A DNA stretch of 64,000 nucleotides from assembly GCA_002633005.1 (NCBI GenBank), contig NMRA01000270.1:146345-210344 (forward strand), in the 5' to 3' direction. Below are positions 26,057 through 37,200 of the stretch, piece by piece. The DNA is from Phoronis australis (Eukaryota; Phoronida; Phoronidae). A program made the position numbers and the translations under genes. Positions within the stretch are counted from its first letter, which is position 1. Every line of letters starts with the position of its first letter. Below the pieces are notes generated by a model, which ran no database searches, was not told the origin of the DNA, and saw only the letters and a program-made list of their open reading frames with translations.

Positions 26057-26338
26057 AGGACAATATTTATCATTCAGAAACATCAGCTCGTAATTCAGGA
26101 TCGTCTGTTGGATGACTGGGTTGACTCGCCGAGCGCGAGGCCGCTTCTCTCGCGGGAGGATCCAGTTCATAAGGCTCAAAGTAGAAAAGTACGCAGCCGG
26201 AAGCACATTAAACTTGTTCTCGCTTTCGTGCAACCCCATTTCCTCATCCTGGCCACCATTCCCATACGTTTCTTCATAGTATTCGTTCAATTCTTGCTCT
26301 TAATCGTCGTCACTTTCAAATTCCCTGGTCTCCGCCAT
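26050..26338 (-). pseudogene. Antisense ORF with nonsense codon, possible transposase N-terminus
   Basis: ATG at 26338-26336 opens MAETREFESDDD, then TAA at 26302-26300, after which the same frame continues with protein-like sequence: EQELNEYYEETYGNGGQDEE, later LPAAYFSTLSLMNWILPREK and RPRARRVNPVIQQ. The acidic start followed by a basic R-R-V-x-P-x-x-Q-Q stretch recalls the N-termini of Harbinger-type (DDE_4) transposases, but this is a weak resemblance and no catalytic part is present. It converges tail-to-tail with the THAP fragment. Called a pseudogene because of the stop and the missing remainder. Confidence 0.4.
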
Positions 26339-27120
26339 TGTTCAATGCTAGTCACTGATCTCTTGTGTTCAACCCATGACGTCACATGGCGGGAAATGTG
26401 AAATTTGGCAAAATTGAAAGAAAAATCAAAATTTTGAGCTAATTACACAAAATAAACATGGGTTTAGCTAAATTTTACGTCATACATTTAGTCTGTGGCC
26501 ACCGGTAATTCAAAATGTGCAAAAATCCATGGTGTGTACTGTTTAAAATCGCGTCAATAAGAAGGTAAGAGCGGTCAATATGGAGATTTATTGACACTCG
26601 CATATGAGTTTATAACTCCATAATCTGTCCGAATCATATAATAAATGTTTCTTAAAAACTGTAAAATATAAATCAGCAGGTGATTGTAAACCTTCCTCAA
26701 TGAATAGCTCTTCCCATCGTTACTCTGTTCGAACGGTTAAAATGGTCAGTGACTTTCAATACACGTCATTCGAGATAACTTCAGCCTACGCGCGCACACT
26801 GACTGTGCTGACGCATGTTTCAATCACATATTACAATGACCAATGGCGTTTGTCATTTATTTTGCATTTGGTATGACCATAAAACGTGATGTCTTTTCCA
26901 GAATATAATAAACTGCTCCTTTGCGTATTCCAAGCGTCTGGAAGTCGGTTTCTCAAAATTCCCCACAACGCTTTGATTAAAAATTTTCTACATTTTGGCC
27001 TAAAGCTGCATTCTAGTGCGGTCCTGTTTACCTAACGAAAGCCGAATAGGTATTTTACTCTCATGAAATCGGTTTCATATTATTCCTTGCCATGATAGAA
27101 TTCTATTTCCGATACTAAAC

Positions 27121-27347
27121 AGAACATCAAACCATTACAGACTCAAGAAAACGCTTCCGGACTTATTGCGTTGTCCAACCCCAAAACTGCGAATTCCAAC
27201 TTGGAGTAGGGCCTACGCATTCCCTGAGAACTGAGTTGGCAACGGAAACAGAATCACAGTAATGTTTTGAGGTCGATTTTATGAGAGTAAAAGGCGTAAT
27301 TCGACTATCGTATGGTCGGCTGAACAGGGTGAAATGTAGCTTTAAGT
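27121..27347 (+). repeat. Copy of the ~240-bp dispersed repeat, near full length
   Basis: AGAACATCAAACC, ACTCAAGAAAACGCTTCCGG, CCAACCCCAAAACTGCGAAT, GAGTTGGCAACGGAAAC, TTTTATGAGAGTAAAAGGCG and GGTCGGCTGAACAGGGTGAA in family order. Confidence 0.65.
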
Positions 27348-28650
27348 ATTACATTTATGCGAGGACATAGACATGCACGTCCTCATCTGGTCTCCTATTG
27401 CACCATTTGGGTAGTTCCTCAGTTTTCTTTGGGATGTGTCGTTTCGCCATTTTCCTTGGTGCCACTCGCTAACCCTCTTTGGCATTCGTGATATGAGTGA
27501 TAAGATCACCAACTGTGTTTGTTGCGTGTATTGGTATTCCTTTGTCTTAAAGAGCTTTCATGTCAGCTTCATGTACTCACTGCACGTTAACACCACTTCA
27601 TGTTAATTTTTCTATTTTTAACTCAACCCCTGATATCCATATTTCATGCATCCGTTTGCCTTTTATCTGTTGTGGAGTTGTTTTTGTCTATGCCCTCTTT
27701 ATTCATTAGGGTAGCGGTTTTCTATCCCAATCTTTCCAAAGACTACTTTGTTGTATTATTTCCATTGTTGCGCCATCATAAATGACCATTGTCGCTGCCC
27801 ATTTCTCCGTTTTATCCCTGAAGCAACGAAGCTTCGCTGCTGACGCACGGTCTATGTATTACGGGACATATGTCGAACATAAATTTATAAATGTTATTGT
27901 TTTGTACATATTTGGCTAAATGTAAAAACATGGTAATAAGGTCACTCACAACGTTGAGAATTCAAGATAGTGAATAAGCAAAGCTGGGTTCCTGATATTT
28001 TCTGTGTTCACTTAAGAATTCAACATTAACAGCAAAACAGCGGCGAGGTAGCTATAACAGTTAATCATTGATTATTAAACTGAAGGATCATATGTCAAGT
28101 GCAACAAACACATATCTCTATTCCAATGCTGCCATCGTCTCTGAATTGAATTTTCTAATCTCAAATGCAGTCTCTTTCTCAGTTTCTTTTCATTCCAGAC
28201 GTCGTGAGAAAATTAAAGAGCCCCAGTACTGGGGGCGAGACCGCCTCGATAGCTCGTGATCTAGTCCACGGGATTCACCAAAAAGTGCCAAGCAACATGT
28301 CAAAATTGACATTTCGTGAGTAGACTCTACGCTCAAAAATAGTTCGTCGTAAAGACACTATATTGGTAAGAGAAGGAACAGGGCGGAGGAAAGTTATCAG
28401 AATCATAATTGCATTGCTTTTGATACCGTCTGATACCGCGTGTGGCGGATACACGTGGATACAATCTGACCGGATATGAGTAAGATGATACACGCTTAAG
28501 TGTTGACTTACGAAGTAAATCGTAAGAACACTACCACTTTTTTTGCGAAGGAGTACCATGAGTCCATTTGTTGACGCAAAATAACTTCGAGAAAATGGAC
28601 GTTTCTGTAAGAACTCCCAGAACATATCCGGAAATCCCTGGTATGTAAGA

Positions 28651-29358
28651 TACTACAGCTCGTGGCAAAGTGGTTCGCAGGTCTTGCATTTTGATGATTT
28701 TTCTAACATTTTATAAAAAAATTGGTAAGGCTCCCGTCAAAACTGCATACAGGACATTAGTTAATAGCGGATATAAAAGGCGCGCGTTCTCTCTCGGAGA
28801 AGTGTCACTTTTATTTCCATTACAGACTACGTATCACAATGAAACTGGTCTCAACTCGGTCATTCCTTGAGTTTCTGGACGAGACGTGCGTAAGAGCAGC
28901 TAGGCTCGGCGCGTGAAATGAGTGCCGTGAAAAGCCAACCTACTGTTGAATCTTATCTTAAGTAATAAAGAGCTACGCATCCTTTAGAAGCCCGCATGAA
29001 ATGTCCTCTATTCGAATAAGGAGCAATTTGAGATCAATGATGCCAAGTTTATAGTAAGGACTGTACTACTAGTTTTAGTTTCAGCTATAGATGGCGCTAG
29101 CAGCGTTCCGGTCAGTCAGTCTTAAAACTGTCGTCTGAACAGTGCTGTAAGTAGGCGCCCAAAGCCCACCGCATCACTTTGAGGACCGAATGTAACTTCG
29201 GTGCGTAGGCGCTACGTTCAAATTCCAAAAGGGGGTTGGCTGCGCCTATAGTACATGCGCCTACGCCCCACTACAGCACTGCGTCTGAAGTCAATTGTAG
29301 TTAATATTAGTTCATTATTCCGCATGCGCTCACCCAGGGGGGGGGAGGGGGCTCGGGA
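28651..29358 (+). repeat. First copy of a ~710-bp direct duplication across a single N
   Basis: Starts TACTACAGCTCGTGGCAAAG and ends in a G run after GCATGCGCTCACCCAG. Nearly identical to 29360-30078; the second copy carries a 17-bp insertion (after CAGTGCTGTA) and a few substitutions. The 66-residue ORFs in both copies are therefore the same sequence counted twice. Allelic haplotypes or a contig-edge duplication are likeliest. Confidence 0.9.
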
Positions 29359-29359
29359 N

Positions 29360-30078
29360 TACTACAGCTCGTGGCAAAGTGGTTCGCAGGTCTTGCATTT
29401 TGATGATTTTTCTAACATTTTATAAAAAAATTGGTAAGGCTCCCGTCAAAACTGCATACAGGACATTAGTTAATAGCGGATATAAAAGGCGCGCGTTCTC
29501 TTTCGGAGAAGTGTCACTTTTATTTCCATTACAGACCACGTACCACAATGAAACTGGTCTCAACTCGGTCCTTCCTTGATTTCTGGACGAGACGTGCGTA
29601 AGAGCAGCTACGCTCGGCGCGTGAAATGAGTGCCGTGAAAAGCCAACCTACTGTTGAATCCTGTCTTAAGTAATAAAGAGCTACACATCCTTTAGAAGCC
29701 CGCATGAAATGTCCTCTATTCGAATAAGGAGCAATTTGAGATCAATGATGCCAAGTTTATAGTAAAGACTGTACTACTAGTTTTAGTTTCAGCTATAGAT
29801 GGCGCTAGCAGCGTTCCGGTCAGTCAGTCTTAAAACTGTCGTCTGAACAGTGCTGTAGTGGTAAAATTAGAGGTAAGTAGGCGCCCAAAGCCCACCGCAT
29901 CACTTTGAGGACCGAATGTAACTTCGGTGCGTAGGCGCTACGTTCAAATTCCAAAAGGTGGTTGGCTGCGCCTACAGTACATGCGCCTACGCCCCACTAC
30001 AGCACTGCGTCTGAAGTCAGTTGTAGTTAATATTAGTTCATTATTCCGCATGCGCTCACCCAGGGGGGGGGGGGGGGC
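29360..30078 (+). repeat. Second copy of the ~710-bp direct duplication
   Basis: See 28651-29358. It runs into the poly-G tract and seven Ns (30079-30085) of the MITE at 30049-30346. Both copies break at this homopolymer, which explains the failed assembly. Confidence 0.9.
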
Positions 30079-30346
30079 NNNNNNNGGGAGGATCTAACGA
30101 GCCCCCCCCCCCTCCCCCCATTTGGTGAAGTGGGCAAAAAGATCCGGCGCTGAGAAACAAGAAGTCCGAGAAAATGAGACAAAAGACCACTAAACAAGCA
30201 CAAACGCAATTCACGGTGATGGCCCCGTTTTTTTTTGTTTTTTAAAATTTTCTTTGTTTTTTTAATCCGCACACTTTTTTGTTACCAAAAGGTCCACATC
30301 GTCAGGAATTCGAGCCTCCCCATATTGAAGGCTGCGTGCGCGCATG
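30049..30346 (+). mobile_element. CATGCGCGCACCC-family MITE, with 5-bp target duplication TTCCG
   Basis: Starts CATGCGCTCACCCAGGGG and ends with the complement of CATGCGCGCACGCAGCC. Flanked by TTCCG at 30044-30048 and 30347-30351. Contains CCATTTGGTGAAGTGGGCA and GCAATTCACGGTGATG, shared with the copy at 36047. Interrupted by seven Ns. No coding capacity. Confidence 0.75.
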
Positions 30347-30933
30347 TTCCGTGTTTGTTTTACCATGCACTAACGTAGTGTCATAACGGAAAGTGGTGTA
30401 AGACAAAAGTTGTGACTTTTTGTCATCGAAAGCGAGTTCTAATTTTTTAATTTTGAAAGTGATGCTTGCTTCATGTAGCCGAGAAACATGCTGTGTTGGA
30501 CCGTCGTCATGGAAATGACTAAATAAAACATATGCAATAGCAAATTTTCAGACATGTTTTGTGTAATTATGTTGAACATCGAGTACAATAATTAGCAATG
30601 CATTCACAAAAAAACAAAGAAGGTTTCCGTTGCTGACCTCGATCAAATAGCCCGCCTCAGTCGTAACCATCGAATACGGAACTGTTCGTATATTGACGTC
30701 AATTTGTTATCCATGCTGTGACACTGATTTGTTCACGATTTAGTAAGTCAATAAAGAAATCCTTTATATGGCCGACATTTCTAAGGAAATGTTGGACAAC
30801 TACTCTTCTTTATTTCTTTGTTTGATTGTTTCATTTGCGTTCCTTTCATAGTGTTCAAAAACAACTGCAACAATTAAGTTACTCATTGAACATTGGATTG
30901 ACCGCGCCGATTCCGACGGTTGAACCGCCTCCC

Positions 30934-31075
30934 GTTCAGTCTGAACGCTAGGACATCGCTAAACAGCAAGACTTCGCGAGATGACGTGAGATATTGCCGT
31001 GCACTTTAAATAAGAACACGTGACTTTGACTAGGTTTTAGCTAAGTCCTAGCGTAGGTCCTAGCGTCTACTGAAC
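30934..31075 (+). mobile_element. GTTCAGT/ACGCTAGGAC-ended MITE, ~142 bp
   Basis: Left end GTTCAGTCTGAACGCTAGGA; the complement of the right end is GTTCAGTAGACGCTAGGACC. The interior (CGCTAAACAGCAAGACTTCG, CGTGACTTTGACTAGG) is shared with 55449-55580. Confidence 0.65.
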
Positions 31076-31079
31076 GCAC

Positions 31080-34078
31080 GCCCGGTTGAGGCAACTGACT
31101 GGTTCTCGATGACGGCTTCCGGCTTACAGGCCAATAAAATGTCTCAGCCGCTTGACCCGGCAGAACGGACGAAGTCAGTCTAGTGCAGCCAGCGTATCCA
31201 GGGGAAAGAGAATGTTGCTGGAAAACAACACCATATTTCAGAAGTTGATTCACCAGTAACATTTCCATCCGCACAGTAAAACTTACGTAAAGGAACACAA
31301 CCTGAAGAGTAAAGTCAAAAACACATAACAGAGCAACGACCATCGGCGATTTTCACTGTTCCCGTTTTCGATAACGGAATATTCCGTAACATAATGTTTC
31401 GTGTTTCACTTCTTTTCTGAACTGTTTTGAGGAGACTCATGAAGCAAAGCGCGAAATTGAGCGAATCTTGAAGCACATCAGAAAGCCCTAGGTCAACTTT
31501 GTCAGCAAAACTTATTCCGACTTGATGCTTTTCTTTTTATTGGCAAAATGTTGTTTCACATGGCTCAAACGAAAATGCTTTTAACTGTTCAAGAGCGGAC
31601 GTGATCTGATCATAACCGAATTGATTGACGCAAGACTGCATTTTGTACATTTAGAGAAAACCAATAAATCCTTTATAGTCTCCTAGTGCCTTCTTTTCAT
31701 TGAGTTGATTCGACAACAAACGGTTGAAATTAGGTTAAATTTCCTCTTCATTCTGGTTATTTGCAAATAATTCTAAGAAGCAGTCATGCAAACTAGACAT
31801 CAACAAACACGTGTGGTAAATATAGATTTTACAGCATCGGTATCTCACGATGTACCAAGTCTATTAGAGCAAGTCCGTGTATCTAAGCGATGTTTAATAC
31901 CGTGTTTTTTTAAACCTAACATTAATTTGAAAACTATCAAGTCTAATTGACCTAATCGTCAGCGGGTAACATTGGTACCCATCACATTCCTATTACTCCA
32001 TGTATAGCAGCTCTTACGTAGGGCCGTACTCAAGTACCATTTTTACCGGAACTCAAGTATATATTGAAGCTGCTATAAACTTGTGCTAAAAACGTCAGAT
32101 TTCTTCTCAGGCGTATTTGCTCGTCCAAAGGAACGTCGCCGCTTTTGTTTGTAATTAGAATTGGTTACAACAAATCTCCTGGCAATCCCCGGACGTCCAT
32201 ACAGCCTTGTTGACAGACACTAACCACTATGGCACGTCACGTACTGGGCCTCGTATGAAGCAACAACGACGTGTCATTCAGTTTCATCTCAAGCTCATCT
32301 GTTGATATTGAAGTGACCCAAGTCGAAAGTTGGTTTTTGACATAGAGCACAGGCTTATAGTCTTTTAAGATAATACACCAAAAGTACTGGAACACGTGCC
32401 CAACACTTTAAATTAGCTTCGTAACTGGTAGCCTATTTAGGTGCTTTGAGAACAGTGAAGTGTCCCGCGGTATAATCGGCGACAGATACCACAGGTTTAT
32501 GTATAATCGATAACATGTCTTTGAATAATGAGCTTTAGTTTGCTCAGTTTGGTGAAAGTGCAGAGAAAGTTGTGGGATTACAGAATTATGCAAACGCGTC
32601 AGGTTAAGTACCTCTTCGCAATAGTCATTATTTTCACGAGTGTTCAAAGTACAGACTACGCTTTAGGAGGGGACCAGGGGGTGCTGTTAGCGTACGCTTT
32701 TACGTCATAAAAATAAATGCAAAAAGACTAAATTCTGCGCTATTTTTAAATATATTGCTTTTTGGTGTCCTTGAAATGTGACGAAACAACGAACATGAGA
32801 AATTCTGCCAGATTACGGGCTTTCGCTGAAAATACACGCCCATATCGCGCGGAATCTCGTAGGATTTTGCTTTTCGCGAGACAATAGCGTTACTGAACGC
32901 TAATCAGATCTGTAAAAATATCAAACTTTTATACTCCATCAGAGCAGAGGGACATCAGTTATATTAAAGAAACAACTAGTCTCCACAGTCATGGCTTATA
33001 TTCCACAAAGCAGTCAAATTCTACAGAGCAAACATAACAATATTTTCTCAAAGGTAAACTTCTCGTCTTTATAATTGTTCTCATGAAATAAATAACCTAA
33101 ACCAGGAAGAATTCAATTACACCTTTTATGCATATTAAAGGAGAATGCCACCCGATTTACTTTTTTTACCGTCTTAATCGGTCTATATCCACATCACATC
33201 GTATACGGTCGATTTCACCTCGCCGAGAGGTCTCGCGTTAACCTGTGAGAAAGGTGAGAACACGGCGCAGAGACGTCAGTGGTTCTTCGGCCCAGTTTGT
33301 ATCGCTACGGTGTGGCGTTTTTGCGGCGTTTTTACCAAAATATTCACATGCACATCATTTCTTTGGTTGAATAATCTAGCTTTTTCGTGACTGGAAGTTT
33401 AATTAGTTGGCAGCCGACAAACCCGGCTGGTTTACGTTCGTAATGTCTCCAGTCCGGCCGTCGGCCGGCGACAGGCCACTGCGTTACAACGAGCGTTTTG
33501 TGTGCAAGTCTAAAATTACAACACACGGTTATGCTCCCTTGTCTGTAATTCTCGGAAGAATAATTCTAATTTATCACCGAACAGATCCAAACTTCCCGCG
33601 ACCGATCTCGGTAAGTTGGCTTACTCAACTTTGTCGGCTAATGTCAGTTTAAAATTTCTATAAATCCGTAACAGCGAATCAAAACAACCCATTTATTTAA
33701 AAACGCAATGTATTCGTAAGGGTTTTGCAGCGAAATTTGCTGATTTATTGGTGTAATGCGATGAAGTCAAGCGATAAAGTTGACACCAGTAAGCGTGTTG
33801 TGAACAGCTGAACAGACTGTGTTAGAACCTGTGACGTCATTGGTTAATTTCAGCACCTGCGTCTGCCATCAGGTGCCAGGTAGAAGAACCGAACTTGTTC
33901 TTATCGAGTGGAACTACTCGAACTAAACTGATAGAAAGTATATTGTTTTAGTGGCATTCTCCTTTATCTGCAAGGCTACGTTGTATCACAACATTATGAC
34001 ATCATTGCACGTTATCCATTGCAGACCATCCACTAACTACCCAAGCATTATGGCGCCAAACGATACCCACGGAGACTG
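31080..34078. other. No supported gene; TH 3' flank
   Basis: A 100-residue minus-strand ORF at 31041-31343 has a hydrophobic start but contains internal splice-like sites and overlaps the MITE end, so it is not called. 32846-32915 carries a partial reverse copy of the ACGCTAGGAC family. Confidence 0.4.
33692..33697 (-). terminator. Candidate TH polyadenylation signal
   Basis: AATAAA on the minus strand, about 385 bp after the TH stop codon. It is the first canonical hexamer I noticed downstream of the stop. The 3' UTR in between has no other recognisable feature. Confidence 0.35.
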
Positions 34079-34295
34079 TCAGTTGTTAACCGACTTGCTT
34101 GACATCCGTTTCTCGACGATAAAGTTGGAGACGGGGTTGTTCAGTTTGCACAGAGCAGTGTTCAGGTGATCAAGTTCAGCTTTGAGAACGTTGGTGATGT
34201 CCCGGATGACTAATTTGTTATCTAAGAGCTGTACTGTCTGAGTGAAAGGGTCATAGCGAACTTCATAGGGGCGCTTGATTTGCGCTGCGTAGTTC
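34079..34295 (-). CDS. TH: TH coding exon 11 (C-terminal tetramerisation helix, stop)
   Basis: Residues 452 (part) to 523, then TGA at 34081-34079. Acceptor ttctttcatgcag. Encodes [20 protein letters not shown], then the terminal helix ([20 protein letters not shown]). The usual protein would end near here; about 20 more residues follow ([19 protein letters not shown]). Confidence 0.97.
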
Positions 34296-37200
34296 CTGCA
34301 TGAAAGAATATTCGTTTAAATATATGAAGGTGTAGGGAAGCAGAAAAATGTCCACATTTGTCTAACGCCATAAATTATCAGCAATGGCATTATGGTGGGA
34401 GTAATTGTATTCATATGAAGCTTTGAGATATTATACTTCTGGGATTGTTCTCCACAAAATTGTTTTAAATTGTTCCATTTTGGACGAGGGGCTATAAAAA
34501 TGACGTTTATGATTTTCATGAAAAAATCAAAAGTTCAAACGAAACGAAATGATAGTTTGGAAAATTTTAACAGCGTTTTTGAGACTTAATTTTGAAGATG
34601 TTATTGCTATCAATGTACTTTTCTTTTCTGTCATTGTTTTCTGAATGGACATGGTCACGTGATCTAATCAATGGCAGGTTGGTAAAAAGTCAAAAATCGA
34701 TTTCAGTTAAGGTTACGTAGGAACCCTAGGAAAATAATCAAGTCGAGCTGCTGCTTGATCTACGTATTACCTGTCTGAAGGAAATCGTTAGATCTTTCAG
34801 GTTCATCAGTTTCCCTCGAGAGCCAGGCAGATTGGAAGACTTTGCCTCAAAAGGACCCAACACCGATCAGTGTCCATGAGTCAGGTAGACGGATCGCGCA
34901 ATGGGCTGATCTGTTCAGTGGCTTAGGCCTGCCCTGTACACCTGCTTACTTTTTATTTTAGCGTCTTCCGTGACATGTAACTTAGCGTTTTGTTTTTGGC
35001 TTCCCCGAATGTTGTGACAAATTATAATAGGAAATTTAACATTCCATTTCTCATAACTTGTTAAAAGGATACCAAACCCGGTTTTGGCCTATTAACAGAT
35101 CATAAAAACGACTTTGCCATCCAGTTCTTTGAATCAAACTAATGCTCTATAACCCGTTGACAACCCTCAAATGCTTGGAGAAAAATTTGAAAGCTCCGTC
35201 CAAAGTTTGCTAAACGGGCAAGCGTGACTGCGCTTTTACCGAATTACAAGCACACTGTTGGAAAAGACCACCCACCAAAGACCACAATGTCCAATGTGTG
35301 GCATAGGGAGTATGAGTTTTTAGTTGATTCCTGCCATTTAAAGAATTAACAATGACTACCTGACTTTCTGTTTCATATCGTCAAACGATTCGGACACGAA
35401 GTAGATAGGTTGGTAGTCTTCGTCCTGGTACTCCTGAAGAGCAGTCGTATTCGGTTCGAAGATTCTCCTCTCAGGCTTGTCTGACAGGGCGTGTTTCAGC
35501 TCTCCGTAAGATGAAAGGAGGCCCGCACCACACGCCTTCACTTGACCGTTCTGCTTGATCAGACCGAACTCAACCGTGAACCAATATAACTGGAAAAACG
35601 ATATTGCATATATTGTCAACGCTCAGTGACAATGGCCCCGCGTTTATTTTGCTGCTTTAGGATAGGTGCGTGCGCAAATGCGGTAATGCAATTCAAGGAA
35701 GCGTTCAATGGCCAACGGTGGGGTCTCGCTACAAAAGCAAAATCTCGTGGGACTACGAGAGATGTCGCCGAGTATTTCAATGCGAATACGTGATTTTGGC
35801 TAGATTTTTCTCGCCACCAGAGTTATTAAACTCGACTCAGTGCTAACGTTGGTTCCACCTAGGTGCTTCCACATACAGCAACGAAACCATCACATTCTGC
35901 TGAAAGAAATTCTCCGAAGATGCATTTTATGAAATAGGAGAACTGTTATTAAAAAATGAACAATCATTCTCTGATATCTAAAACCGTAGATGACGATCAG
36001 CAAAAACTGAATCTAAAATTCAACAAGACGTTGTCGCCAATTCATTCATGCGCGCACCCGGGGGGGGGGCTCGTTCGAGCCCCCCCCCCCATTTGGCGAA
36101 GTGGGCACAACGGTCCGCCCACGAATGACAAAATGTCCGAGAAAATGGGACAAAATTTCCCTAAATAAGCGCAAGCGCGCAATTCACAGTGGTGCTCCCC
36201 ATATTGAAGCTGGGTGCGTGCATGTCATTGTGTTACTCAGCATGCACATGTAGCCATACGTGTACTCATAATTAATTTTTTTGAAATGTCTAAGTAACTA
36301 GCTATTGTCAACCCAAAAAGTATATATTTTCTGAAACTAGTTGTAGAGACAAATCTATTCATATCATGCACAACACCGCGTCATTCTCGTGGTTCGGTGC
36401 AGACCGTGCAAACTAAGTTTGACTTCTACCCAGCGAGGAATCTAGTCTTGCATGCAATCGGCTTACTCGCGTCCTTCATCTTGCATTAGCATGGCACAAT
36501 TTTTCCTTCACAGTCTATAAGGCATAACAATTAAGAAAGAAATATTCCGAACTTTGAAATGATACTACAGACAGCTGATTCACTCTGCAGAATGTGTGGA
36601 TTGACACACAATTATAGGGCTTTCACTGTGTGAAACTGAATTTATTGGAAAACTTCACATGTTTTGCTGCATGCACAACTTAGTATTTTTAAAATATTAT
36701 TTTTTTTATGAAAATGGGTCACACATAACCTGAACTTATTGAAGTTGTCTAGTCGGCGGACTACATTTAGTTACGACAATGACGATACCACGGACACAAT
36801 AGATTTTCCATACCGTGGCAAAACGTTCTATGTCTTCATCGGAGGCACCGAGAGAAGCCAAGCCAATTTCTTGGGAAAACTGAGCAAAAGTAGAATCAGC
36901 AAGGAGGGGCACGTGACCCAGTAACTCGTGTATGCAGTCTCTGGAATTAAAGATAAGAAAAGGCCGTGATTACGGTAAAGGTCGGGTCAACGCAGGCGTA
37001 ATCTCCACAACAGTGTGGACTACCATTCGAGACCTCGAAGCAGACCATGAGAATCAAATTGGAACAAAAGCGAACATCATAGTATCCAAAATTTCATGTT
37101 GGAAATATTTCTGTTGTGTTCGTAACAAAATTTCTGCAGGCTGTTTTTCCTCACGCTACAGGGACGGATCCGTGAATTTTAGGTGGCGGGTTAGATCACT

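Noticed and set aside
28670-29579. Two near-identical 66-residue ORFs as a duplicated gene
   Set aside because: They are the same sequence in two copies of an apparent assembly duplication and show no coding signal.
31041-31343. 100-residue minus-strand ORF with signal-peptide-like start
   Set aside because: It contains internal GTAAGT and CAG splice-like sites and its 3' end lies in a MITE; no family motif.
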